This document shows positions 17,799 to 25,533 of a stretch of DNA of 64,000 nucleotides, piece after piece. Below the pieces are notes generated by a model. That model saw nothing but the letters and a program-made list of their open reading frames with translations, did not search any database and had not been told where the DNA came from. The DNA is from Anaeromicropila herbilytica (GTDB lineage Bacteria > Bacillota > Clostridia > Lachnospirales > Lachnospiraceae), in NCBI RefSeq assembly GCF_016591975.1, contig NZ_AP024169.1, forward strand, positions 2,643,001 to 2,707,000, in the 5' to 3' direction. Both the position numbers and the translations under genes were made by a program. The number at the start of each line of letters is the position of its first letter. Within the stretch, counting starts at the first letter, position 1.

Positions 17799-18384
17799 TC
17801 TTTTTTACCTCTCTTTCTAATGTTCTTAAAAGGAAATCCAATGTTTTTATTGCTTCATCCTTTGAAATTGGTTCTTTACTTAAAAAGCAATGTTCAAGTA
17901 CTAACTCAATTGTATTGCTATAATGCACTTGCATAATCTCCTTTGGAACATGAAATTGTGCAATACATTCGCTATTATTAATAATATACGATATTGTATT
18001 TCTCATTGAACTACGTACCATCTGCATAAAGCTACTGTTATAATCGTTTTTCTTTATAATTTTCTCGATTATTTGATAATGATTGCTTAATACATCATAA
18101 GTCCTTTCAAAAAGCGTGATACTTCTAATACTCTCGTCAATTTCTCTAAAATCATTTACAGAGATCTCATTTGAGAGTTCTTCCATAATACAATCTAGCA
18201 AATCAAAAATATCTTCAAAATAATTATAAAAAGTAGACCTCGGATAAGTACTTTCATCACACAACATTGTAATTGTGATCTGTTCCAACGCATTTTTCTG
18301 AAGTAGTCTTATCAATGCATTTGAAAATGCACTTACTGTTCTTTTCGCAGTATTTGTAGTTCTTTTTTCTTTACTTAGTTTCAT
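17782..18384 (-). CDS. TetR-family transcriptional regulator
   Basis: A 200-residue TetR-type repressor. The start is set at ATG 18384 because GAAGGAGCC lies just upstream and because a palindrome at 18405-18418 sits in the longer version's coding region. The helix-turn-helix is ALEQITITMLCDESTYPRSTFYNYF, followed by the variable ligand domain. It overlaps the oxidoreductase gene downstream. It probably represses its own operon and releases it when an electrophile or related ligand binds; this is inferred from gene order. Confidence 0.88.
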   Translation of the reverse strand: MKLSKEKRTTNTAKRTVSAFSNALIRLLQKNALEQITITMLCDESTYPRSTFYNYFEDIFDLLDCIMEELSNEISVNDFREIDESIRSITLFERTYDVLSNHYQIIEKIIKKNDYNSSFMQMVRSSMRNTISYIINNSECIAQFHVPKEIMQVHYSNTIELVLEHCFLSKEPISKDEAIKTLDFLLRTLEREVKKSDKTD

Positions 18385-18404
18385 AGGACCGGCTCCTTCT
18401 GTTT

Positions 18405-18418
18405 TGGACTGTTGTCCA
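18405..18418. promoter_or_regulatory. Operator-like palindrome 1 before the TetR gene
   Basis: TGGAC, four bases, GTCCA: a short inverted repeat 21 bp upstream of the TetR start codon. It shares its half-site with the larger palindrome at 18482-18507. Confidence 0.55.
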
Positions 18419-18481
18419 TATATGTATTCTAGTTTCATTTTCAATCATTATCAAGCTACAATATTTTATTTCATTCCAGAT

Positions 18482-18507
18482 TTGGACATTATATTGTTTT
18501 TGTCCAA
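18482..18507. promoter_or_regulatory. Operator-like palindrome 2 overlapping a promoter
   Basis: TTGGACA and TGTCCAA are perfect 7-bp arms spaced by 12 bp. On the minus strand the centre holds TATAAT, a likely -10 box, so a bound repressor would cover the promoter. Confidence 0.6.
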
Positions 18508-18655
18508 TACCATGAGATTTTTATCTATTTTCTAAATTAGCTTTTACACATACAAATTCGGATTTGTAAATTCCTAAATAACCATAAAAAAGATAATGCA
18601 AATCTAACCATAAATCTGCATTATCTTTCTGTAATATTCGTATAAAAGAATTATT

Positions 18656-19438
18656 CTATTTATTTAGCAATAAATCATAAATTTCTCGATCTTCATCTTT
18701 AAACACGTTAAATACCACTTTCATCTTACTACCTGTCTCCTCCATAAAATGCTGAACAGTATTTACAGCAATTTCAGCAGCTCTCCTATTTGGGAACATA
18801 AATACTCCTGTAGAGATACAACAAAAAGCAATACTGGTAAGATTATTTTCTTTTGCTAATTCCAGACATGAATGATAACAGGATGCAAGTAACTCTTCAT
18901 GTTTTACGGTTAGCTTTCCTTGTACAATAGGTCCAACTGTATGAATCACATAATCACAAGGAAGATTATATGCTGGTGTGATTTTGGCTTTTCCTGTTTC
19001 TTCTTCATGACCCTGTTTTTGCATAAGCTCATTGCATTTTAGTCTCAACTGGATTCCACTTTTGGTGTGAATAATATTATCTACACAGTTATGAAGAACT
19101 CGAAAACAGCCACACATTTGACTATTTGCCGCGTTCACTATTGCATCTATTTTTAATGTTGTAATATCACCTTGCCAAAGAATAATTTGCTGATTTTTCT
19201 TTGACACTTCCAATTTATTAACATCAACATATCCTATCACATTGCTTTCTTCCAATAAATATTCATCTTGTATAGCTAGGAACTCGTTAATGATTGGCTT
19301 TGGCATTCTTACATTCATTAATGCCCTTAGCAAATCTTTTTGATCCTGTTCAGTATCAGGTATTCTATATTGCGAATACTCTGGATTTTCATTTATTAAT
19401 TGACGTATTAACCAAATACGTTTCTCTTCATGCGTCAA
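18656..19438 (-). CDS. Zinc-type macrodomain ADP-ribosyl hydrolase linked to SirTM
   Basis: A 260-residue protein with an N-terminal helical part (about 1-75) and a macrodomain. The ADP-ribose pocket shows AIVNAANSQMCGC near residues 99-111, followed by H116 and C118. This C-H-C pattern is that of the zinc-containing macrodomains encoded next to SirTM sirtuins, which remove the ADP-ribose that SirTM adds. Later marks are YVIHTVGP and STGVFMFPNRRAA. Translation starts at TTG 19438; the TGA of a small upstream frame overlaps it (TTGA), suggesting coupling. It follows the sirtuin gene on the same strand. Confidence 0.9.
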   Translation of the reverse strand: MTHEEKRIWLIRQLINENPEYSQYRIPDTEQDQKDLLRALMNVRMPKPIINEFLAIQDEYLLEESNVIGYVDVNKLEVSKKNQQIILWQGDITTLKIDAIVNAANSQMCGCFRVLHNCVDNIIHTKSGIQLRLKCNELMQKQGHEEETGKAKITPAYNLPCDYVIHTVGPIVQGKLTVKHEELLASCYHSCLELAKENNLTSIAFCCISTGVFMFPNRRAAEIAVNTVQHFMEETGSKMKVVFNVFKDEDREIYDLLLNK

Positions 19439-19581
19439 ATTGCTATCCCTTCCTTCCCTGCTATCATCTTAAGTCCTTCATATGTTTTTTTCGATTGATG
19501 ATGATTGTTCCATTCTACTTCACATATAGATACTGTACTTCTTGTAACTCCTAACGTTTCAGAAAATTGTGATTGGCTCAT
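19435..19581 (-). pseudogene. XRE-type helix-turn-helix fragment between sirtuin and macrodomain genes
   Basis: An ATG at 19581 opens a 48-codon frame beginning MSQSQFSETLGVTRSTVS, which is the recognition helix region of an XRE/Cro-type regulator. In the same frame, codons further upstream (to about 19640) give NKVSLK, consistent with the helix before it. The rest of a normal regulator is missing. Its stop TGA overlaps the TTG start of the macrodomain gene. I read it as a remnant that still couples translation, but a short functional peptide is possible. Confidence 0.55.
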
Positions 19582-19635
19582 TTTCAAGCTAACTTTATTT
19601 CTTTTATCTTTTTCACCATAACCTATCCTCTTAAT

Positions 19636-20538
19636 TCATTGCACTCTCTCCTCATTACCTAGAACCTCAAGTACCTGACCAATATCACCATCTATACATA
19701 TTGAACGTTCTCTAATCTCATCAGGAGCCCACGCCTCTCCTTTATTGATACAGATATAGAATGCATTACTCCATTGGTTTGTCATCTGCCAAAAAGGATA
19801 TTTTATGATTCCAGGTGTATTCATACCTACACCAAGTTCGAAGAATACAAGCTTTTTATTCTGATTTTCCTCTAAAAAGGAAGAGTACTTATCTGCTGCC
19901 TTATACCAATTCTCATCTTGTACAAAATCCCCATCAATTCGCAAGTTCACCTCCATATGACCTCCACACACAGGGCATATAGGAACTAAACTTGTTGGTA
20001 TCTTACAATCCTTCTGTTTCACTATCATTTCTTTCACAACATTTTCATTCTCATAAAGTTTATTATGGCAACCTTTGGCACACTGAAACATTCCATAATC
20101 ACCTTGTGTTGCAAAGATTCTTTCGTTTTCAAATCCAGTAAGTTCAAACTGATGATCTACATTTGTTGTTAAGACGAAATAGTTTTTCTCCTCAACTAAC
20201 TGATACAGTTGTCTATATACTTCGGTAGCTCCAACATCATATCGGTTGTAGAATATATGTTTGCTCCAGTATGCCCATTTTTCTTCCTGTGTGTTAAAAG
20301 GGTAAAAGCCAGCTGAATACATATCTTCCATTCCATATTTATCAATAAAGTCCGAGAAATTGTCTTCAAATCTCTTTCCACTATAGCTAAGTCCTGCCGA
20401 TGTAGATAGTCCTGCCCCAGCACCAATTAGAATTGCATCCGCATTCTTTATTACTTCTTTGATTTTATTAAGTACTTTTTCATCTTCTAGTTCTTGATTA
20501 TGTTCTTTTCTTTTATTTAGAGCATCCAATAGCTTCAC
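19636..20538 (-). CDS. SirTM-type (class M) sirtuin, protein ADP-ribosyltransferase
   Basis: A 300-residue sirtuin. The NAD-binding GAGAGLSTSAGL is at about 39-50 and TTNVDHQFELTGF at 124-136. Where ordinary deacetylase sirtuins have the catalytic His of an HG pair, this protein has Gln (ATQGDYG, Q145). That exchange marks the macrodomain-linked SirTM class, known from Staphylococcus and Streptococcus to transfer ADP-ribose to lipoylated GcvH-L. Cysteines for structural zinc are C153/C157 and the CPVCGG pair. Translation starts at GTG 20538, 11 bp after the preceding stop. No GcvH-L or lipoate ligase gene is in the window, so the target is open. Confidence 0.92.
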   Translation of the reverse strand: MKLLDALNKRKEHNQELEDEKVLNKIKEVIKNADAILIGAGAGLSTSAGLSYSGKRFEDNFSDFIDKYGMEDMYSAGFYPFNTQEEKWAYWSKHIFYNRYDVGATEVYRQLYQLVEEKNYFVLTTNVDHQFELTGFENERIFATQGDYGMFQCAKGCHNKLYENENVVKEMIVKQKDCKIPTSLVPICPVCGGHMEVNLRIDGDFVQDENWYKAADKYSSFLEENQNKKLVFFELGVGMNTPGIIKYPFWQMTNQWSNAFYICINKGEAWAPDEIRERSICIDGDIGQVLEVLGNEERVQ

Positions 20539-20549
20539 TTTCTCACATC

Positions 20550-21185
20550 CTATCTCTTTTCAACAGCTTTATATTTACATACACTCATACAATTACCACA
20601 GTGGAGACAATTTTCCTGATGAATGGTAAAAGGGACATTTGTCATATCGATACATTGTTGAGGACATGTTGTATAGCATTTCCCACATCCAACACATTTT
20701 TCATTAATATAATAGCCATATTCAAGGCTTTTTTCAATATTATCAGAGTGTCCTATTATAAAGCTATGTCTCGTTATTGGCTTGGTAGAAAGGTCAAAAT
20801 ATTCTCCATTTCCTTGATATAGACGAAACACTTCAAGGGCTCTCTGGCTCTCTTTAGAAGGATAGATCTCTAACATATAGGGATTCTGCTCAAATACCTT
20901 ATCTAACAACTGCTCACCTATATTTTCCACGTTTCCTCTTATCGATATCGCTTTTTTACTTAAAGAACCATCTCCACTTGTCATTCCACTGATTGCTACA
21001 TATTGTTTGTTCATCAACTGCTGATAGAATTCTTTTCCTTTTGCTGTGATAAAATAGATGCTGTACTCATCTGCAAGCATAATATCAATCACTCGTGCTA
21101 CTGGAAGACCTTGATCATCAACGGTAGCGAATACCGTTGAATGAATCTCGTCCCTTAGTATTCTTAAATAATCTTTTACTTCCAT
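20550..21185 (-). CDS. PNPOx-like flavin domain fused to 2x[4Fe-4S] ferredoxin
   Basis: A 211-residue fusion. Residues about 1-135 form a pyridoxamine-phosphate-oxidase-like split barrel that usually binds FMN (VFATVDDQGLPVARVIDIM, YFITAKGKEFYQQL, ISIRGNVENIG). The C-terminus has two ferredoxin motifs, CVGCGKCYTTCP and CLHCGNCMSVCK. Such proteins pass electrons between Fe-S centres and a flavin in anaerobes; the exact substrate is unknown. The start at 21185 follows AAAGGGCAATATAAG; the longer frame has no better site. It lies directly before the sirtuin gene and is likely in the same operon. Confidence 0.85.
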   Translation of the reverse strand: MEVKDYLRILRDEIHSTVFATVDDQGLPVARVIDIMLADEYSIYFITAKGKEFYQQLMNKQYVAISGMTSGDGSLSKKAISIRGNVENIGEQLLDKVFEQNPYMLEIYPSKESQRALEVFRLYQGNGEYFDLSTKPITRHSFIIGHSDNIEKSLEYGYYINEKCVGCGKCYTTCPQQCIDMTNVPFTIHQENCLHCGNCMSVCKYKAVEKR

Positions 21186-21341
21186 CTTATATTGCCCTTT
21201 CTTATTCTGACACATGGATTGTTTATTGTGAAGGCTTATTGGAAAAAGCGGAACAAAGAACCTCTCTCTGTACCGCATAAAACTCAAATAATACTTCTTT
21301 TCCCATCTGGACTATACCAACTAACAAGAATGCATTTATGA

Positions 21342-22172
21342 CTAAAACTTTCCGTTATCATTAGCCCATTTGTCTTTTGATGCGATTGTCTCCATAACAT
21401 CCCAGTGTTCCGCAATTTTTCCATTCTCAACTCTGAACAAATCATAATATGAAGTAGACACTCCGCCAAATGTACCTTCACTTACTGCAAGAACCATATT
21501 TCCTTCTGCTAGAACCTGATGCGTTTTATTGTAAATCATATGAATACCTTCTTTTGCTAAGCCTTCTAACGCATTACCAAGTCCTGATAATCCATCTGCT
21601 ATACCTGAATTATGCTGTATATAATTATCTCCATTAAAGTACTCAGGTGTTTTCTGTGGATTTTTACCCATCAGTACATCTTCAATAAAGTGTTTAACAA
21701 ATTCTATATTTGCAGCACTTTTTTCTTCATCTTTTGATTCAACTGGACCATCAATCTGAGTATGTCCACTTGGATTTGGAGGTGTAATAGTAGCTAAATT
21801 ATCCCAGTGTTCTGCAATTTTCCCGTTATCAAATCGAAATATGTCAAATGCTACCTGATTACCTGCTCCTGCAAAATTATATACCGTATGCAGAAACACC
21901 TTATCTCCGTCTTCAAATGCTCTGATATTCTTCACTGTTGTTTTTACAGGTGCACTTCCAAGATACTGAACGCTACCAGCAAATGCATCCCTTCCTGTTC
22001 CATATAAAAGATTATGTTGAATGTAATCCGCCTTCAATAACTCCTGTGCTACAGTCACGTCTCCAGTTGTAAAACTATTAATTAATGCAATTGCTTTTTC
22101 TTTGTTATTCATATTGTTATTCATGTTGTTATTCTCCTTAGATTTGTTAAAAAATTTTGAAAACATATTCAT
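21342..22172 (-). CDS. SnoaL-like (NTF2-fold) protein with two repeats
   Basis: A 276-residue protein starting at ATG 22172 (GGGAGGAACTACA upstream). After a charged Asn-rich leader of about 25 residues come two copies of the SnoaL-like fold. The first contains YIQHNLLYGTGRDAF and FDIFRFDNGKIAEHWDNL. The second contains YIQHNSGIADGLSGL and YDLFRVENGKIAEHWDVM. Single-domain relatives are predicted ester cyclases or polyketide-cyclase-like proteins of unknown role. It is the first gene of the probable SirTM operon and is divergent from the HxlR regulator. Confidence 0.85.
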   Translation of the reverse strand: MNMFSKFFNKSKENNNMNNNMNNKEKAIALINSFTTGDVTVAQELLKADYIQHNLLYGTGRDAFAGSVQYLGSAPVKTTVKNIRAFEDGDKVFLHTVYNFAGAGNQVAFDIFRFDNGKIAEHWDNLATITPPNPSGHTQIDGPVESKDEEKSAANIEFVKHFIEDVLMGKNPQKTPEYFNGDNYIQHNSGIADGLSGLGNALEGLAKEGIHMIYNKTHQVLAEGNMVLAVSEGTFGGVSTSYYDLFRVENGKIAEHWDVMETIASKDKWANDNGKF

Positions 22173-22220
22173 TGTAGTTCCTCCCAAAATACTATACTGT
22201 ATCTGTTTATATTTATAATA

Positions 22221-22244
22221 AGAAACACCGTGCACTGTGTTTCT
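22221..22244. promoter_or_regulatory. Operator-like inverted repeat downstream of the SnoaL promoter
   Basis: AGAAACAC and GTGTTTCT are perfect arms around GTGCAC-containing spacer. It lies just downstream of the predicted minus-strand promoter, where a bound repressor would block transcription. Confidence 0.6.
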
Positions 22245-22258
22245 CTTACTGTATTTAT

Positions 22259-22287
22259 ATCATAATTGATTCGTTTATTATGGTAAA
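22259..22287 (-). promoter_or_regulatory. Predicted promoter of the SnoaL-ferredoxin-sirtuin-macro operon
   Basis: Minus strand TTTACC and TATGAT are separated by 17 bp, with the start codon about 87 bp downstream. Reasonable match to a vegetative promoter. Confidence 0.55.
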
Positions 22288-22327
22288 GAACGCACAATAA
22301 AGTGGTATAGAGTGTCGGAGGTAACCT

Positions 22328-22344
22328 AGTATCTTTTGTATACT
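22328..22344. promoter_or_regulatory. Possible HxlR-type operator
   Basis: AGTAT-N7-ATACT lies between the two divergent genes. HxlR/YodB-type regulators bind short repeats built on TACT half-sites, so this is a candidate site. Confidence 0.4.
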
Positions 22345-22445
22345 TAGAATAACTACACATCTTGAAAAGTCATCTTTTTCAGTATATAATAGTCTCAAAT
22401 ATGTTTATTGCTCTATACATCCCAAAATATACTAAGGAGGCCTTT

Positions 22446-22766
22446 ATGAACAAAATATTACCTGATTGCCCTGTAGAGACAACATTACAGCTTATCGGAG
22501 ATAAGTGGAAAGTGCTTATCATTCGCGATCTGTTAACTGGAACAAAACGCTTTAATGAACTAATGCGCTCTGTTACTGGAATTACTCAAAAAGTTCTCAC
22601 AAGTCATTTGCGATCAATGGAAGCAGCTGGACTTGTGAACAGAAAAGTCTATCCAGAGGTACCTCCTAAAGTGGAATACTCTCTTACAGATACTGGTTTC
22701 AGTTTAAAACCCATTTTAGATTCAATGGTAACTTGGGGAACAACGTATAAAGAAAATAACCAATAA
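22446..22766 (+). CDS. HxlR-family transcriptional regulator
   Basis: A 106-residue winged-helix regulator starting at ATG 22446 after ACTAAGGAGGCCTTT; the longer frame has no site. The family pattern is clear: LPDCPVETTLQLIGDKWKVL, FNELMRSVTGITQKVLTSHL, VEYSLTDTG. The single early Cys in DCPVE sits where redox- or quinone-sensing members (YodB, HypR) carry their reactive Cys. It is divergent from the SnoaL/ferredoxin/SirTM/macro operon and probably controls it, which would tie that operon to oxidative or electrophile stress. A terminator follows at once. Confidence 0.9.
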   Translation: MNKILPDCPVETTLQLIGDKWKVLIIRDLLTGTKRFNELMRSVTGITQKVLTSHLRSMEAAGLVNRKVYPEVPPKVEYSLTDTGFSLKPILDSMVTWGTTYKENNQ

Positions 22767-22808
22767 AAAAATTCCAGAACTCACTCATTAAGTTCTGGAA
22801 TTTTTTTA
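22767..22808 (+). terminator. Rho-independent terminator of the HxlR gene
   Basis: AATTCCAGAACT and AGTTCTGGAATT form the stem, with A and T runs on both sides, directly after the HxlR stop. Confidence 0.85.
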
Positions 22809-22934
22809 TTGTCTAGTAGACTCATTGCTTTTAAATAGTACTGATTTTATGAGGATATCTTTATTTATAAAACCATGAATTATCATTACCTACATTCACT
22901 GTTTTTAACTGATTAAATTCGACACATTACTCGA

Positions 22935-22963
22935 TTGACATATTTTAACTAAAACGATATATT
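22935..22963 (+). promoter_or_regulatory. Strong vegetative promoter before the AraC gene
   Basis: TTGACA (22935-22940), a 17-bp spacer and TATATT (22958-22963). The start codon is about 138 bp downstream, leaving a long leader. Confidence 0.7.
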
Positions 22964-22991
22964 GAAAATACAATATTCTGTTTCAATATAT
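22957..22991. promoter_or_regulatory. 11-bp inverted repeat over the promoter -10 and start site
   Basis: ATATATTGAAA at 22957-22967 and TTTCAATATAT at 22981-22991 are perfect arms with a 13-bp spacer. It covers the -10 box and the expected transcription start, as an autoregulatory operator would. Confidence 0.6.
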
Positions 22992-23100
22992 AAATTAAAG
23001 AACTAATTTCAGTATTAAACTAGTGGGAGTATACTTACAAATCATAGAAATATAAAAGAATTAGTAATACAAAATATAATAATAAGGATTGGACAATAAT

Positions 23101-24009
23101 ATGGAGTTACTTACAAAAAGTAAAAAGAAAGAATGGAACCGAATTATATATCTAAAGGTATTAGAAAATCAAGATGCCATGAATTGCATCAAAGATCAAC
23201 ACACTTGTAAATTAATATTAATACTTGAGGGACATAACGTCATTCAGTACAATCATAAAACATTACCGATCATAGCTCCAGCCGTAATATGCCTGAATCA
23301 CAAAGATGCCATTACATTTGAAGAAGACCAACCATGCAAGCTTACTGTACTCTTTTTCCAACCGACTGCACTCAATGATCAACTTAAATATAACGTTTTC
23401 GAACCACAATTCTATGAGAGCATGGAGGGAACTACAATATTTCAGGATATTACGTTATTAAGTTCCTTCTATGAAATCCATCAATCAAAAAGAGAAATCA
23501 CTATATTGGATACAGCATCTGCTGTTACCCTGAATCAGTTGTTAGAGAAAATAAACAACGAATTGACCGAACAAGTGGATGACTATTGGCCATGTAGAAG
23601 TAGATCCTATTTTATTGAATTACTTTTCTTCTTGGAAAGCATATGCCAGAATAACTCCATGCAGAACTTAAGTATTGTGATTGATAAGAATGACAATCAG
23701 TTAGTACATAATATTATTCACTATTTCAGCAAAAATATTGATAAGAAAATCACATTAAGCGAATTGGAGAAAAGATTTGCATGTAATCGTAATCAGATAA
23801 ATCAAGAATTCCAAAAGGAACTTGGTACCACAGTGATGAAGTATTTGATTCAGATGAGAATGCAATTAGCTAGCATCCTAATAAGAGATACCGAAATACC
23901 CATATATGAAGTAGCATTAAGAGTGGGGTATTCCGATATTGGTTATTTTGCAAGAACTTTTAAGCTATATCATGGCACAACACCTAGTGAATATCAAAGT
24001 TGTGTATAG
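23101..24009 (+). CDS. AraC-family transcriptional regulator
   Basis: A 302-residue regulator with an N-terminal cupin-like sensor domain (about 1-180) and a C-terminal AraC-type DNA-binding domain (about 200-302) that includes ITLSELEKRFACNRNQINQEF and IPIYEVALRVGYSDIGYFAR, ending TTPSEYQS. ATG 23101 is preferred; a TTG four codons upstream lies too close to AAGGA. A strong promoter with an inverted repeat is upstream. Its stop is 3 bp from that of the convergent PEBP gene. Targets are unknown. Confidence 0.88.
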   Translation: MELLTKSKKKEWNRIIYLKVLENQDAMNCIKDQHTCKLILILEGHNVIQYNHKTLPIIAPAVICLNHKDAITFEEDQPCKLTVLFFQPTALNDQLKYNVFEPQFYESMEGTTIFQDITLLSSFYEIHQSKREITILDTASAVTLNQLLEKINNELTEQVDDYWPCRSRSYFIELLFFLESICQNNSMQNLSIVIDKNDNQLVHNIIHYFSKNIDKKITLSELEKRFACNRNQINQEFQKELGTTVMKYLIQMRMQLASILIRDTEIPIYEVALRVGYSDIGYFARTFKLYHGTTPSEYQSCV

Positions 24010-24012
24010 ACA

Positions 24013-24612
24013 CTATTCTACGATATCGCTAGACTTATAAGTTCCAGATATTACTCCTGTAGCTAGTATGTTACCTGTTTCTCCATTGGAAGTATCTAAG
24101 GCGGATATGATAGAGTCAAGTTTATAATTTTCACTATTGTTGATTCCTTTATAGGAATCCGGAGTTGCCTTTAGTGCAAATATCCTTACTTCATATGTAT
24201 GGGTTCCGCTTGGAGGATAAGGCCCAATATATTGGCTATTATCCAGTTTAGCACCTTGCTCTAGTTCAGTTACTTTGACATCTTTTGCAATCCAATGGCA
24301 CCAGTTACCAGCAGAAGTATCAATCATATAGATTGCATAACAGGAGGCTTTATCTACTGGAGTCCAGGATAATTGTGGTGATAGATTCTCTCCCTTGGAG
24401 GACGTGATAACAGATAGCCATCTCCCGTCATCTTTGAGTGAGGTTGATGTAATCTTAATCTCTTCATCCTCTATTACATCTTCGGATGACTCATTGGTTG
24501 ACTCCTTGGTTGAGTCTTTGGTTGTCTCTTTAGAATTTTTTGATTTGTTACATGCGGCTAAGGTTACTGCCAATAGTACACAGATTAGTAAGTATAGTAT
24601 TTGTTTTTTCAT
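24013..24612 (-). CDS. PEBP-family (YbhB/YbcL-like) lipoprotein
   Basis: A 199-residue protein. The start at ATG 24612 has GAGAGGAGATTCT upstream and opens a lipoprotein signal peptide with lipobox LAAC at about residues 17-20. A linker rich in Ser, Thr, Lys and Glu follows. From about 50 on it is a phosphatidylethanolamine-binding-protein-like domain: LSPQLSWTPVD, YAIYMIDTSAGNWCHWIAKDV, YIGPYPPSGTHTYEVRIFAL. Bacterial YbhB-like members are of unclear function. The anchor places it on the outer face of the cytoplasmic membrane. It follows the interrupted LysR gene. Confidence 0.9.
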   Translation of the reverse strand: MKKQILYLLICVLLAVTLAACNKSKNSKETTKDSTKESTNESSEDVIEDEEIKITSTSLKDDGRWLSVITSSKGENLSPQLSWTPVDKASCYAIYMIDTSAGNWCHWIAKDVKVTELEQGAKLDNSQYIGPYPPSGTHTYEVRIFALKATPDSYKGINNSENYKLDSIISALDTSNGETGNILATGVISGTYKSSDIVE

Positions 24613-25525
24613 AGAATCTCCTCTCATAATTTTGTATTTTACTTCCATATTGTATAAAACTATGGGTGGAAACAAAATAGAGAATCTGCACAGATTCTAG
24701 GATTATCTGCACAGTTTCACAATAACAGCTATTGAAAACAAGGATGATTTTGAAAGTAAGCATTTGCACTCTCGATTAATTCCTTTTCTGGACTATCCTT
24801 ACGGAAGATTCCATAGATATTCCAAGTGTAATCACCCTCAAAATCTAATTTCTTAACATTAGGTTCTTCGTAGGCAGCACATACAGGAGATATTGCAATT
24901 CCAATCTTCTCACTGACCATCTTAAACAGTGTATGACCGTCCATTGTCTTCGCTTTTATCTTAGGTTCAAATCCACGTGCTTTGCATGCTCTAATAAAAT
25001 CATGGTAAATATGAAACTTTTCATTCATTGTTATGATATCTTCATTCTTTAGCTCATCCAAAGTCACAGAATCTTTGCTATATAAGGGATGTCCTTCATA
25101 TACATAAAAAGCTACAGGCTTACTCATCAATAAAGTTGCTACTATGTCTGAGTTCTTAGGATCACCCACGACAAAACCATACTCTAACTCAGATTCATAT
25201 ATTTTCTTGACTACTTCATCATTCTCATATTCACACCACTGCTCATTTATTTCAGTATGTCGACTCATATACTCGGATATCACATGAATTGGGACAGCGC
25301 GAAACACTCCATTTGCGAATCCGATTCGAATCTTTTTACTATTATTGTCTAAATGACGTATTTCCTCCTGAATCTGATGCATACGGCTAGATAGCTCTCG
25401 ACTTCTTTCATAGAAGAGCCTTCCACTTTCTGTTGGAATCAGACCATTTTTCGTGCGGATAAAGAATGAGGTATTACACTCCTCTTCCATCTTCTGAATT
25501 ATCTTTCCAAGACCTTGTGGTGATA

Positions 25526-25533
25526 TAAATAAT
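25526..25533. repeat. 8-bp target site duplication, left copy
   Basis: TAAATAAT flanks the insertion sequence on the left and is repeated at 26984-26991. Confidence 0.85.
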
